DNA of 64,000 nucleotides from Clytia hemisphaerica (GCA_902728285.1 CACVBU010001358.1:2713978-2777977), one strand, 5' to 3'; shown: positions 11,055 through 23,444, numbered from the stretch's first letter. The notes: a model not told the origin generated them from the letters alone. Program-made: numbers and translations.

Positions 11055-11275
11055 GTTGTTGACGTTGGTATGGCGTTACCAAGGCGTTGGTATGATGGCG
11101 TTACCAAGGTGCTAGTTTGGTGTTGTCAAACAGATTGTATAGTGTAACCAAGGCGTTCGTAGGGCATCATGAATTTACTGACATAGCGTTACCGAGACAT
11201 CGATTTGGTGCTACAATAAAGGCGTTGATATGACATAACCAAGGACTTGACATAGAGCTACCAAATTTCTAGTGT
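11055..11275. repeat. GTTACCAAGG minisatellite, unit 1
   Basis: Degenerate repeats of about 28-32 bp built on TTGGTATGGCGTTACCAAGG. Counterparts follow every gene copy (17765, 23445, 31970 and 46885). Confidence 0.85.
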
Positions 11276-11289
11276 TAAAAGATCCCATC

Positions 11290-13245
11290 CGACTCTTTAT
11301 GGTAAGATTCATGTCTCAGAAATTTGCTTGCTTTTTGTATAAGACTAAGCCATGCGCTTTTTATACATATTTCAGCAGGCTTTTTCCCATGCCATTATAC
11401 ACTTCGGTATTCTTGACTTATTTTTGGAGAAAACTATCCTAAATTATTCTTAACATAATGCTTTTTCGAAATGAAATATACATTTTACACTTAAATATAT
11501 ACCTGTCTTAGGTATTCTTATTAGCTAACTATTTTCTTGCAGACAATATTCTTACAAAAAGCGTAAAAGAGTCTAGTTTAATTTCAGGTAACCGGTGCAT
11601 TCGACAGCAATACAATTTTAACGGTTTAACCGTTAGTTAAACGTTAGTTAAACCATTTAATTTTTGAAGAGCTTCCATAAATACAACGAAAAGCCTTTTG
11701 GACACCGAAATTACAATCTTAGAATAAATGTTAGACTTCTTGTTTTACTAACAATAAATGCTGTAGATGCTTCCTACAATAGGTGCCACAAGATTCCTTG
11801 GAAACATTTTTGTTCTTTGAATTGAAAATTAATGAAATTAGCCAAAAAATTAAAGTAACGGATATTACCATCGTTAAATTAGGCTATTCCAGAAATAGTC
11901 TGTATACCCCCTATCTTGATGAAGTGTGACGTCCAAAGTGGTCTGGTTTTTCGAGTGTAAAAATCGAGGGTTCGAAATTTCAGTTAAAAGAAATGAGGAA
12001 AAAATCCAGGGGGGTCACCCTTCCTTAAAAGACCTCCTCAACATAGTGGGTAAAAATTCACTTAGAGTAATTTTAAATGTAAATCCTCCCAAACTCAAAA
12101 TTTCCTAAAAATACAATGTTTTGCTTCAGACGGTAAAATGTGAAATCTTTAGTTTGGATCAACCTAAGATACCATAAGAAATTTTGGAATAATTCTCCCC
12201 ATAAAGTTAATAGTATCCATTACATGTTTTTTTTATAAGCATACAAAAATCCAAAAATCTGGCTCAGAAATGCTTAGATCGAAATTAAATTCCGCGAAAA
12301 TTTCTTCCGCGAAAATTTCTTCTCGCGAAAATTTCTTCCCTTAAGGTACATTTTCAGCCCTTCAGTTCTCTGACGTAAATGTAAATCAAACACCTCTGTC
12401 TCAGTGAGCCGGTGACTCAATCATCGTAATCTGGTCAGATTTTAAGGTCTCAAAATTTTTCGCAGGAGAATCAGCAGAAGCTCTTAGGATAATAAAGAAT
12501 AAAAAATTAAAGGAAGCATTTTACGTGACTGCTCTTGATGTGGTACATAATATAATTAATGATTGGGGTTTGACCATAAAGTTCCAGATTCATCATTGAG
12601 ATCATTTTCGGCAATTATTTTCACTAGCATAACAAGGGGGGCAGATATGGCCGGATCACTGATACAGGGGTGTAGTTTGACTTGAGAGGACAAACTGCTC
12701 ATTTTTTTTGTAAGCATAACGTTTATCAGCGTAACGAAAGGCTCAAACTCGGTGAAAATTAGGCAAAATGCTGAGCATACATCCAAGCTGAAAGGAAAAA
12801 AAAACTTGTGCAGCTTTTTTCAAACGCTGACATTTTCAGAGTTTTAGCTTTTTTAAACCAAAGATTTTTGCCTGCGGCGCCAAATTACAAAAAAACTGTA
12901 ATTTGTTGAGTCGAATTAATGTTCCGACTTAACAATTCGAAATTTCCAATAACCCAAAGAAAATCAACAAAACAAAGTCTAAGCATATAAATAAACATAA
13001 ATTAGGGCTGAGAATGAGATTTTGCTAAGCATACGGAGTCTCGACCCGATTTTCCTGTATGCTTATAAAAAATGTATACTTACTAATACTGAAAAAAGTT
13101 GTTATAACGAAACGCTTATGTCTATAGAAACTTTTTTGTCTTAGAGATAATTGCCTGTCTTTCTCGAAGTAACTACCCTGTCACGGAAAAACTCTTGTTG
13201 TATAATGGTTGTATATTCTTATTCACTCTTTTTTCTTCTCTTTTC
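11290..13245. other. Non-coding middle of unit 1
   Basis: AT-rich. It shares blocks with the other units (GAAAATTAATGAAATTAGCC; TTTCGGCAATTATTTT; GTATGCTTATAAAAAATG), and a decayed CACCTCTGTCTCAGTGAGCC fragment lies near 12390. I found no gene. Confidence 0.5.
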
Positions 13246-13247
13246 AG

Positions 13248-13307
13248 GACACCACCGAAAAGCCACTAATTAGTTCTTCAAACGTGAAACTCGAATACAA
13301 AGAATAG
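13248..13307 (+). other. Possible terminal exon in the unit tail
   Basis: A strong polypyrimidine tract ends in TTTTCAG, followed by 20 codons to a TAG (DTTEKPLISSSNVKLEYKE). The same tract and exon-like segment recur at about 19772, 28008, 34735, 43309 and, diverged, 48463. The frames after AG differ between copies: unit 2 stays open longer, ending KQTNKHKMKKK. It may be the last exon of a plus-strand transcript or simply a conserved non-coding block. Confidence 0.25.
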
Positions 13308-13525
13308 GAAGGCTTTTCGAAAGCAAACGAACAAACATAAGATGAAAAAGAAATGATGATTTTTTTATTCTTTCATGGACACTTGACACTTTCAAAAACG
13401 GAAAACATCGTCCCACCACTTTATTATATATTTTATGTAAAATGATTAGAATTTTAATATATTTTAAATACATACAGTGTCTCAAAAATCCACTGGGCGG
13501 ACCCGAGCAATACAAATTACAAAAC

Positions 13526-13852
13526 TTACAATTACAAAAATTTCTCTGGGGTGGCCAAGGCAAATATGGTGCCCTTTTAAAAGATTTTTTGTTTTTGGCG
13601 CCCCTCTCTATATATACGCTCATTTTACTTACGAATACAATACAAAAAAGGGAGTGTGCGAGCGAAGCGAGCCAGAAAATTTTGAGTTTTTGAGGTGACG
13701 AGGGGCGCCATTTTTGTTTTTTCATTTGTCAATCTTTCGATATGGGCGCCTGAAAAATCCTTCTTGGCGCCCCTTATTTTTGGGCGCCCCCTCTCAAAAG
13801 GGCTCCGCTGGGGGGGCCTGGCCCCCTGGCCCCCACTGCCACCACGCCATTG
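13526..13852. mobile_element. hAT-like non-autonomous insertion in unit 1
   Basis: Absent from the same place in unit 5 (43589). Its right end reads CCACTGCCACCACGCCATTG, i.e. CAATGGCGTGGTGGCAGTGG on the other strand, like the CAGTGGCGTRG ends of hAT elements. The interior has GGCGCCCC runs and CCTGGCCCCCTGGCCCCC. The left end (TGGGGTGGCCAAGG) is a poorer match. A 15-bp remnant of such an end, CCAGTGGCGTGGTGG, abuts the Penelope-like element at 35015. Confidence 0.5.
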
Positions 13853-14055
13853 CCAATAACTACCGGAGGACCACTCTACTACCAGCCCCGAACACGCCTG
13901 CATCAGAGAGCCGGTGACAATTCATAGTCGATGAAAGAGTACTGTAAGCATTCTCAAAACAACTGAACGGGGGAAGCTGGATGGCATGAAACTTTGGGTA
14001 TAAAATTAACTTAAATCGTTTTCTTCACTCAAACTAGCTTATAATAAGTCGACAC

Positions 14056-14112
<57 letters not shown>
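14056..14112. repeat. (ATTG)n microsatellite
   Basis: About 14 perfect TTGA units at the end of unit 1; contracted to three units at the matching place in front of unit 5 (43811). Confidence 0.97.
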
Positions 14113-14113
<1 letters not shown>

Positions 14114-14760
14114 ATGAAACAGGAGCTCCCCTATTTGTTATGTGATTTGTTTACAATGGCTCTTTCACTGTAAGAAATAAATTCTGACAATACGAGAGAC
14201 CATTGTATACTTTTTTGTAATTATTATTTTTTTTTTCGTTGGTATTTTCATAAAATGCAAAATGAGGCATAAATTGGCCGATGATTCAATTTGAGGTTAC
14301 TAAAATGACGCTTTTATTTATTACAAACAGAATAATTGTTTCAAGATTGTTTAGTGATTATTTTCTCTGCGTTTCTGAAATGAAAATGTCTCACTGAAAA
14401 ACTATTTTTTAATCAAAAAAATTATAGTCGGTGAACTTTAGTTGTCGGTAAAAAATATACCATTTGACGGTAAAAAATTGACGTCAATTAAAAGTTTCGT
14501 CATTTTTAAGCGTTTCCAACGTTACACGATTCAAAATGGTAGATTTTAATTCAAAATGGTAGAAATGCGCAAATAAAAATCGAGCGTAATAAAATCGAGA
14601 CATAATTGATTGATCGATTGATTCCAAAATTTAAAAAAGTGCTGCTAAAATGTTATCAAAATCAAATGCAAAAATGTCTCCGAAAATCAGCAAAAAGTCT
14701 CAAAAGTCACCACAAAAAATTTTCCAATATTCTTCTAAAAATCACTTATTTTCTATTTTA

Positions 14761-15436
14761 GTAGAGGGCATTTTGTAAAATCGCTCGAATGTTTTGATCA
14801 AAGCACTTGTTATACATTTTTGGAAAGCGAAGGGGTAGGGGAATCGAAATTACAATGTTTCCAATTTTTTTTCGGACACTTTGGTGTGATTTTCGGACAA
14901 ATATGACGGTCTCAGGCAAAAATCATAGGTTTAAAAATTAATGAAAATTTTAGCTCGAGAAAACGGAAACCTGTTGTATATTTTTGGAAAGCTCTCAAAA
15001 AATTAAGATTAGAGATATATTGCAAGTATAGGTGATTTCAGTACCTAACTCGAGATATTGAGCTTCAAAAAGCGCAAAAACTGGACAAAATAGCTGTTTC
15101 TGGCTGAAAAACACGGTTTTCAAGGGCTAATATCTCGAGTTAGGTACAGAAATCACCTATACTTGCAATATATCTCTAATCTTAATTTTTTGAGAGCTTT
15201 CCAAAAATATACAACAGGTCTCCGTTTTCTCGAGCTAAAATTTTCATTAATTTTTAACCCTATGATTTTTGCCTGAGACCGTCATATTTGTCCGAAAATC
15301 ACACCAAAGTGTCCGAAAAAAATTGGAAACATTGTAATTTTGATTCCCCTACCCCTTAGCTTTCCAAAAATGTATAACAAGTGCTTCTAACAAAACATTC
15401 GAGCGATTCCAAAAAATCGAACAAAATTCCACCTAC
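14761..15436. mobile_element. 676-bp foldback MITE with target duplication
   Basis: Almost the whole element is an inverted repeat about a centre near 15098: for example TTACAATGTTTCCAATTTTT pairs with its reverse complement near 15325, and AACTCGAGATATT with AATATCTCGAGTT. The ends are GTAGAGGGCATTTTGT and ACAAAATTCCACCTAC. TATTTTA flanks both sides (14754-14760 and 15437-15443), while unit 5 near 44473 has a single uninterrupted TATTTTATAAAGC. That empty site confirms insertion with a 7-8 bp duplication. Confidence 0.92.
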
Positions 15437-15804
15437 TATTTTATAAAGCATCACTTAGAATCGGTATATATTTCCCCAAGTCTACGCATTCCCTATAACC
15501 TAAAAAGAACATTATTTTATCTATGAAAAAATGTATAAGAATTGCTTGAAAAATTACCAAAAATCTTGAAAAATTTATTGCAAAAATATCATTAAAAAAC
15601 TTGCTTCCAAAATATGCAAAACACTTCTAAAAACTACACGCGAAAATATGTGAAATGAAAGGCAAAATTTCGCTGAGGAAAAATCAATGAGTAAGAGCTC
15701 AAAAAATGGGGATAAAAATCTTTAAAAAATTGAAAAACTGTCGCACCAAAAAAATATCTATTAAATGTGTTAAAAAAGCTGAATGAAAAAGCTTATTGGT
15801 ATTT

Positions 15805-17308
15805 TCAGTTTTGATCGCCTTTACCATAGCGTTGATTCTTCTTACAACTATTGAATTTTTTGCGAATGTTTTTCTCATTTTGATTTTTTCGATCTGTTTC
15901 ATAATGTTTCTTTGTCTGAAAGTGTTGTCCCTTTGTTTGGCTTGATTTTTGTTCATTTGATTGAAATTCCCTACAAAATTTGGTTTGGTTTTTTGTCTGC
16001 ATAACTTGTTTTTGAGCGATTGGACTGCTTTTCGCTTGGTCTTTTATTTTCTGTATAGCGCTTGTGAAAAGATTGCACGCAGGTGTTCTACGCACCAATT
16101 TTTCATCGGCCATCTCTGAGCATTTGAGTGCCTTGACTGGAGTTGCTTGAACTCGAACAACTTGAGCCTTTTGGAAGAAGTTTTCTACTGAAGATTTTCT
16201 TACCAATTTTTCATCTGGTAATTCTGAGCATTTAATAGCTTTAGTTAGGGGAGCCTCTGCCCCAACTTTTTCGACATTTTTGAAAAATTCTTCAACGGAA
16301 GATTTTGAATCGGCTGTTTGAGAACATGCTAAAGCTCCAGTTGTTTTGGTTTTTATTTCGGTAGCAGACTTTTTAATTTGAGGCTCAGAATTTAAAGATT
16401 GATTTTCTGTTTGAGTTTGAATCTCAACAGAAAAAGCATTTGGAGTTTGCGTTGCAACTCCTTTCACAGATTTAACAATAGTTTGCGTTTTGACTGACAC
16501 AGCAAGGGATTTTTGCGTTTGCATTGCTACTTCTTGGCAACTTTTCGTGGTTTGAGTTTCAACACAAATGGAAGGGTTAGTTATTGTTTGAGTTTGGACA
16601 GAGGACTTATGAATAGAAGATACCTTATTTTTTTTGGCATTATATTGTGACTGTAATTCCTTTCGCAGTCTTTGAATTTCTTCGGCCATGTTGTTCATTG
16701 TATGTTCGTCATTCACCAATTTCCATTGCAATGCTCGATTCTCCTGTAAAATAAAATAATAATGAAAGTATTTAAACAACCAGTCTTTCATGAAAAAAAT
16801 TTCCTTTACACATTTCTTCTCCGACTGACCCGCCCGCGTTTGGCGCCCTCTCGCTTCCCTGGCTTTACTTCATCTGCGATTTTAAAAGAAGACATTACAT
16901 TGCTTTATTCGTTCGAATTTTCTAGATTTTCCAATGTTTACAAAATAAAAACAAAAAGCAAAAAGAAAAAAATGGTTCAACATTCTTTCGAGAGGGAAAC
17001 AAGGTGTAAAGATGCAGACACTTTTTATTTTGATTGCAGACATAGGCTGAATTTCTGATGCAAGAAGATTTCAAATAAAGCAAAGTATTTGTTGTGTACA
17101 TCCCAGTTTACAGTAATGAATCGTAAAAAAAGTAAGTATGTTATCAACTTACCTCCATAAGATATGTAACTTCTTGTTCGAGCATGTTAGAATGTTCTTG
17201 CGAACAAGCCAACAGCTCTAAATTCTTCATAAAATGTCCAGTCAGTTGTTCATAATCCAGTGGTGCCCAATAATAAAATGCTCGTCCCTTGTTGTAGTTT
17301 TCCATCAT
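15805..17308 (-). CDS. Coiled-coil / 36-residue-repeat protein, copy 2 (intact)
   Basis: Exon 1 is 17308-17153 (52 codons, ending LMEV at the GTAAGT donor) and exon 2 is 16743-15805, joined in phase across a 409-nt intron with a TTTTACAG acceptor. The predicted protein is 364 residues. Its parts in order: an N-terminal segment with WAPLDYGQLTGHFMKNLELL, a coiled coil across the splice junction (QEHSNMLEQQVTYLMEENRA), a Thr/Gln-rich region with TQT motifs, two 36-residue repeats (VEEFFKNVEKVGAEAPL; VENFFQKAQVVRV), and a basic tail rich in Lys, Gln and Asn. No signal peptide or membrane helix is seen, so it is probably intracellular, and the basic tail could bind nucleic acid (inference). I do not recognise the family. 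The open frame is undamaged and matches copy 5 closely. Confidence 0.75.
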
Positions 17309-17424
17309 ATTTTTTTAAATTTTTTACACTTAAATAAACAAAACGCTCTCTAACGTGCAGTCAGAAATCGAAATTCACTAAGAATGAAGAATTTTTGTCA
17401 CTTTCTTTCTTATAATTCGTTAAA

Positions 17425-17575
17425 AAAGTGACGTTAAATTTATTTTTCTCCTATTTGACGTCAAATAAGTCTAATAAAGAATCGAACGTTTTTAACGGTT
17501 TTTTGAAACGTTCGAATTCCACGTGACTCCATGTGACTTGAGAAAATCCACGTGACTTTCTACACGTGACCATTT
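17425..17575 (-). promoter_or_regulatory. Conserved upstream block, copy 2
   Basis: The same arrangement as before copy 1: TTTGACGTCAAA, then GAACGTTTTTAACGG, then three CACGTGAC E-boxes. It begins about 120 bp upstream of the start codon. Confidence 0.5.
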
Positions 17576-17764
17576 TGATAAATTTTGTCCAATCTCAGCC
17601 TCAATTTTGTTTTTTCGACAAAATGTTAAAGCAGAAATTCTCAGAAAAGTGCCATTGGTAAAATGCATATTTCATCTTAATTTTCACTGATTGTTTTTCT
17701 TTGGCTCAAATTTAAAATCTCGTAATTTCTTAGGTATCTATTGAGTTGCAAAGTTGCGGTATCT

Positions 17765-17965
17765 AGACGTTGGTATGGCGTTACCAAGGCGTGAGTAGTG
17801 TGGGTATAATGGCGTTACCAAGGTGTTGGTTTGGTGTTGTCAAAAAGATTGTATAGCGTAACGAAGGTGTTGATATGGCATCATAAAGTCATGACATTGC
17901 GTTACCGAGGCATCGATATGGTGCTACCAAGGTATTGATATGACGTTACCAAAGACTTGGCAGTC
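17765..17965. repeat. GTTACCAAGG minisatellite, unit 2
   Basis: Degenerate repeats around GCGTTACCAAGG and TTGGTATGG, as in the other units. Confidence 0.8.
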
Positions 17966-18129
17966 AAACTTCTAGTGTTAAAGGGTCCCATCCAACTTTT
18001 TATGGTAAGATTAATGTCTCAGAAATTTGATTGCTTTTCCTAAACTAAGCCATACGCTTTTATCCGGCTTTTATACATTTTTTTTTCCATGTCACCATGA
18101 ATTTTTATTTCTATCTATTTATTTGTATA

Positions 18130-18560
18130 CGCCTAAAAAGCTAACATCACACAACTGTAAGATTATAGAGCTTGGTCCTAGAGAATGAAAGTGCAAACCC
18201 GTGTTTACAAAACCTTCCTAGCCAACCCAGGGCAGCAAAACAGAAATTAATTGCATCTGCCACCATGACCAGCCATGTTTTCTTGGAAAATGAGCTTTCC
18301 TGGGTGTCTTCTTTTTCATGTTTTCATGTAACAGAAAGCTGTATTTTGACTAGCAAATGCTGGGTTACCCTGTTTTTGTTGCATAATTTCTCCGCGATAT
18401 GTAGATCTGCCCTTACGGCAAGCGGACTGCATTTTCATACGAAAATGCAAATCGCTCTAGAGAGACCAGGCTGTAAACCAGAACATAAAATATCAAAAAC
18501 TAGACTATGAAATAGTTTACAGCCTGGATATCCAGGCTAACCTCGGAGGTCCTTTAATTT
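18130..18560. repeat. Block shared only by units 2 and 4
   Basis: Nearly identical to 32345-32760 (CTAGCCAACCCAGGGCAGCA; CATGACCAGCCATGTTTTCT; TTTACAGCCTGGATATCC) and missing between the flanking blocks in unit 1. It contains an open frame of about 110 codons starting ahead of the shared MTSHVFLENELSW, but a 3-nt difference and no homology leave its coding status doubtful. It is either an insertion inherited by both units or a sign that units 2 and 4 share a recent ancestor. Confidence 0.65.
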
Positions 18561-20229
18561 AACCTTCGTTCGTTAGCCTTCTAGCTATAAATTATCATAA
18601 GTGCTAAAGAAGCTCCCTGTAATAGGTGCTACAAGATTCCGTGAAAACATTTATGTTCCCTGGTTGTTCTTTGAATTGAAAATTAATGAAATTAGCCAAA
18701 AAATTGAAAGTAACGATTATCACCATCGTTGAATTAGGCAACTAAACCAACCTTAGAATGGGCCATTTCAGAAATACTTGTTAATCAGGTGTGATTAGGT
18801 TGATAATCCAGGGTGTTCAGTAAAACGAGTTCAAAATCCAGGGTGGTCAAAAGAAATGAGAAAAAAATCCAGGGGTCATGGCGGGAATTTAATTTGGTAT
18901 TTAAGTTTTTTCAGAGGAAATTTATTTTGGTAGAAAAAACTGCGTATATCCCACGCGGTTACTAAATTAACTGCCATCTTGAGTTCAAATATAGACCCGT
19001 TTGTGTGAGTGGAGCAAGCTACAATTTCAGCGATTCAGCTCTCTAACCTAAATGTAAATGTAACACCCCTGTCTCAGTTACCTGGTGACATTTTTTTTAA
19101 CTCATGATAATAGCCAAATCTCATCTAGTCACATTTTGAAGTCTCAAAATTTTCCAGATTCATCATTCAGATCATTTTCGGCAATTATTTTGCTAGTATA
19201 ACAAGGGGGCAGGTATGACCGAATCACTGATACAGGGTTGTAGTTTGACTTGAGAGGACATACTGCACATATTTTTTGCAAGCATAACGAAAGGCTTAAA
19301 CTCGGTGAAAATTGGGCAAAATGCTAAGCATACATAATACATCCAAGCTGAAATGCAAAAAAAAACTTGTGCAGCTTTTCTCAAACCAAACCAAAGATTT
19401 TTGCCTGCGGCACCAAATTACAAAAAAACTATAATTTTTTGAGCCGAATTAATGTTCCGACTTAACAATTCGAGATTCCCATGAACCCAAAGAAAATCAA
19501 CAAAACAAAGTCTAAGCATATAAATAAGCATAAATTAGGGCTGAGAATGAGATTTTGCTAAGCATACGGAGTCTCGAACCGATTTTTCCGTATGCTTATA
19601 AAAAATGTATACTTACTAATACTGAAAAAAGTTGCTATAACGAAACGCTTATGTCAATACAAACTTTTTGTCTTAGGGTGAATTCTCTGTCTTTCTCGAA
19701 TTAACTACCCTGTCACGAAAAATCTCTTGTTGCATATTCTTATTCACTCTTTTGTTTTTCTTCTATTTTCAGGACCACCACCGAATACCTAATGCTAATA
19801 ATTTTTTCAAACGCGAAAGCACGAATGCAAAAAATGGGAAGGCTTTTCGAAAGCAAACGAACAAACATAAGATGAAAAAGAAATGATGATTTTTCTATTC
19901 TTTTGAATAGGATACGACACTTTCAAAAACGGAAAACACCGTCACCACTTCAATATATTTCATGTAAAACGATTACAATTTTAATAGATTTTAAATACAT
20001 ATAGCGACGAAGAGCTGTTCAAAAATCTACTGGGTAGATTCGAGCAAAATAAAATTATAAAAATATTTTTTTTGTCCAATTAAGTATTGGAGGACCACTC
20101 TACTACCAGCCCGGAACATGCCTGTATCAGAAAACCGGTGACAATGTCAATGAAAGTCGATGAAAAAGTACTGTAAGGATTCTCAAAACAACAAAACTAG
20201 AGATGCTGGAAAAAACATGAGGTCCATGA

Positions 20230-20460
20230 ACTTGTAAAGCTCAAAATTAATATTCTCACGTAAATTGCTGTAATATCACATGGCCAATATATTTTTCCAC
20301 TGAAGATGAAATTAGAGGGTGTTTTTCTAACCAGGGATGGTGGCGTTGATATCCTGATCTAATGTTAGAGCTGATAGTGAGGAATATGGTTTTCTTGAGG
20401 AAAGGACTCTCAAAATAGGGTTTCTGGTGAATCAAATTGTTCCGTCATATATGTGTCACT
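20230..20460. repeat. About 230-bp repeat, copy near the end of unit 2
   Basis: Holds AACCAGGGATGGTGGCGTTG and GCTGATAGTGAGGAATATGG. Two further copies lie in tandem at 28570-28795 and 28835-29050. Confidence 0.85.
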
Positions 20461-21543
20461 TCTTTTCATTTTTTTCATTTCTCAATTTGTTATTTGATTT
20501 GTTTACAATGGCTCTTTCACTGTAAGAAATGAATTCTGACAATACAAGAGACCATTGTATACATTTTTTATTTTTTTTGGGTTAATTTCCTATTTTCATA
20601 AAATAAAGCGTAAACTGGCCGATGAGATGATTTAATTTTAAGAACGAAAATGATATAAATATTTGTCTAGCGGACCCACACATTAATTTTCCTGCGTTTT
20701 GCTCTCTCGAGTCAAAATGTTTTACTGAACCGTTTTACTTGACCGTAAACTAAAGTTCGCCGACGATTATTTTTTAACTATTTTTAACTTTTTAACTATT
20801 ATTTGTCAACTTGATGGTAAAAAATTGACGTCAATTAAAAGTTTCGTCATTTTTAAGCGTTTCCAGCGTTACGCAATTCAAAATGGTAGATTCTAATTCA
20901 AAATGGTAGAAATGCGCAAATAAAAATCGAGGGTAATAAACTCGATACATAATTGATTGATCGTTTGATTTTCTAAAATTTAAAAAAGTACAGCTAAAAT
21001 GTTATCAAAATCTTAAGTTAAATGCAAAAATGTCTTCGAAAATCAGCAAATAAAAAAGTCTTAAAAGTACAAAGTACAAAGAAATTCCAATATTCTTTTA
21101 AAAATCTTATCTTATTTTATATTTTATAAAGCATTTCTAAAAATCAGTAAATATTTCCCCGAGTATACGCATTCCCTGAAACCTGAAAGTAGCATCTTCT
21201 TTTCTATAAAAATTGTTTTATATAAAAATGTATAAAAATTGCTTAGAAATTACTAAATATCTTAAAAAAACCTAGAAAAATTTATTGCAAAAATATCATT
21301 AAAAAACTACAAAATTTCTTCCAAAATATACAAAACCTTTCTAAAAACAAATCCACGTGAAAATCTGTGAAAATCTCAGCTAAAATTATCTGAGGAAGAA
21401 TCAATAAGTAAGAAATTAGCTTTAAAAGGGGATAAAAATCTTTAAAAAATTGAAAAACTGCCGCACCAGAAAAATATGTATTAAATGAATTAAAAAAACT
21501 GAAAGGGAAAGGGTTGTGTTTAAAATCGCAAAATGGCCTTAGC

Positions 21544-23031
21544 TTAATTTTGTTTTCGCTTTTGGTAGCTTTTTTCACAGTGTTGATTATTTCTCAAATT
21601 ATTGAATTTTTCGTGGCCGGCGTTTTTCTCAATTTGTTCTTTTCGACCTGTGTAGTTAGGTTTATGTGACTTTCGCCGTTTCGTTTGATTTGATTTTTGT
21701 TCATTTGATTGAATCTGAAATACCTTAAAACGTTTGCTTTGGTTTTTTGTCTGCTTAACTTGTTTTTGAGCGATTGGACTCGCCTGGTCTTTAATTTTTT
21801 GTATAGCGCTCGTGAAAAGATTGCACGCAGGTGTTCTACGCACCAATTTTTCATCTGCCATCTCTGAGCATTTGATAGCCTTGATTGGATTAGCTTGAAC
21901 TCTAACAATTTGAGCCTTTTGGAAGAAGTCTTCTACTGCAGACTTTCTTAACAATTTTTCATCGGCTAAATCTGAACATTTAATAGCTTTAATTAGGGGA
22001 GCCTCTGCCCCGACTTTTTCGACATTTTTGAAAAATTCTTCAACTGAAGATTTCTTAGCTATTTTTGTATTTGCTGTTTGAGAACATGCTAAAGCTCTAT
22101 TTGTTTTGGTTTCTATTTCGGTAGCAGACTTTTTAATTTGAGCTTCAGATTTTAAAGATTGATTTTCTGTTGGAGTTTGAATCTCAACAGAAGAAGCATT
22201 TTGAGTTTGCGTTTCAACTCCTTTGACAGATTTAACAATAGTTTGTGTTTTCACTGAAACAACAAAGGATTTTTGCGTTTGAATTGCTACTTCTTGGCAG
22301 TTTTTCATGGTTTGAGTTTCAGCATTAATGGAAGGGTTAATTATTGTTTGAGTTTGGACAGAGGATTTATGAATAAAAGATACCTAGGTTTTTTGGCTTC
22401 ACATTGTTGCTTCTGTAATTCCTTTCGCAGTCTTTCGATTTCTTTGGCCATGTTCTTCATTGTTTGTTCGTCCTTCACCGATTTCCATTGCAACGCTTGA
22501 TTTTCCTGGAAAAGTAAAATAATAATGAGAATATTTAAACTGTTAGTCTTTCTTCTTTTCCCCGGTTGCCCCCATGTGGTCGTGCTCGTGCGTGGTCGCG
22601 ACACAGACACGCGGCACACAAAAGAAGACTCTACATTGCTATTCATTCGAATGTTTCAGATTTTCGAATGTTTACAAAAAAAAATCGTTCGACATTTTTT
22701 AGCAAGCTCATTCACTCTTTTGAAGAGAAAAGCAAGTGGCAAAGAGCGCTAACAATTTTTATTTTATTATAAAAGCTGATAAAATGGTTGATACAGGCTG
22801 GATTGGGAATGCAAGCAAGAATAAGCGTATTTGTGCAGTTTGAAGTGGAAAAAAGTAAGAATGTTATCAACTTACCTCCATAAGATATATAACTTGTTGT
22901 TCGAGCATGTTTGAATGTTCTTGCGAGCAAGCCAACAGCTCTAAATTCTTCATAAAATGTCCAGTCAGTTGTCCATAATCCAGTGGTGCCCAATAATAAA
23001 ATTCTTGTCCATTGTTGTAGTTTTCCATCAT
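21544..23031 (-). pseudogene. Coiled-coil / 36-residue-repeat gene, copy 3 (1-nt frameshift)
   Basis: Exon 1 is 23031-22876 (52 codons, intact). Exon 2 starts at 22505 after a 370-nt intron with GTAAGT and TTCCAG ends. Near 22385, CCTAGGTATC replaces the CCTAAGGTATC of copy 5; the 1-nt loss puts the first part of exon 2 (ENQALQWKSVKDEQTMKNM and onwards) out of frame, and it stops at 22341. The remainder (22308-21544, 254 residues) is open and keeps the TQT-rich region, two 36-residue repeats and the basic C-terminus (NQSKRFKVFQIQSNEQKSN). No other damage was seen, so the lesion looks young, or it could be a sequencing error. Confidence 0.7.
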
Positions 23032-23144
23032 AATTTTTTAAACTTTTTTCACTTAAATAAACAAAACGCTTTCTAACGTGCAGTCAGAAATCGAAATTCA
23101 CTAAGAATGAAGAATTTTGAAAGTTTTCTTTCTTAAAATTCGTT

Positions 23145-23280
23145 AAAAAAGTGACGTTAAATTTATTTTTCTCCTATTTGACGTCAAATAAGTCTAAATA
23201 AAGAATCGAACGTGTTTAACGGTTTTTTGAAACGTTCGAATTCCACGTGACTTTCTACACGTGACCATTTTGAGGACTTT
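23145..23280 (-). promoter_or_regulatory. Conserved upstream block, copy 3
   Basis: TTTGACGTCAAA and AACGTTCGAATTCCACGTGA are kept, but only two CACGTG sites remain; the CATGTGACTTGAG segment of the other copies is deleted. Confidence 0.5.
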
Positions 23281-23444
23281 GTCCAATCTCAGCCTCGATT
23301 TTTCGACAGAATGTATAACAGTAATTATCAAGAAATTGCCTCGAGTAAAAGGCATATTTCCTTGTAACTCTTAAAATCCCTGTTTTTTTTTCTTTTACTA
23401 AATTTCTCTATCCCATAATGTCTTAGGTATCTATTAAAATGGCA

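Larger units (their letters stand above)
7871..14132. repeat. Array unit 1 (about 6.3 kb)
   Basis: The unit opens with TTTGTTATTTGATTTGTTTA followed by CAATGGCTCTTTCACTGTAAG, a marker found again at about 14133, 20486, 30292 and 43849. In order the unit holds: gene copy 1 (minus strand), its upstream CRE/E-box block, a GTTACCAAGG minisatellite, and a tail with polypyrimidine-AG, TTTTATGTAAAATGATT and CCGGAGGACCACTCTACTAC. All five units share this order. Confidence 0.85.
14133..20485. repeat. Array unit 2 (about 6.35 kb)
   Basis: Same block order as unit 1. It carries gene copy 2, a 676-bp foldback insertion at 14761 and a block at 18130-18560 that is shared only with unit 4. Confidence 0.85.

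Noticed and set aside
13625..13903. Gly/Arg-rich minus-strand frame of 92 codons
   Set aside because: Falls within the hAT-like insertion with GGCGCCCC runs; no homologue in sister units.
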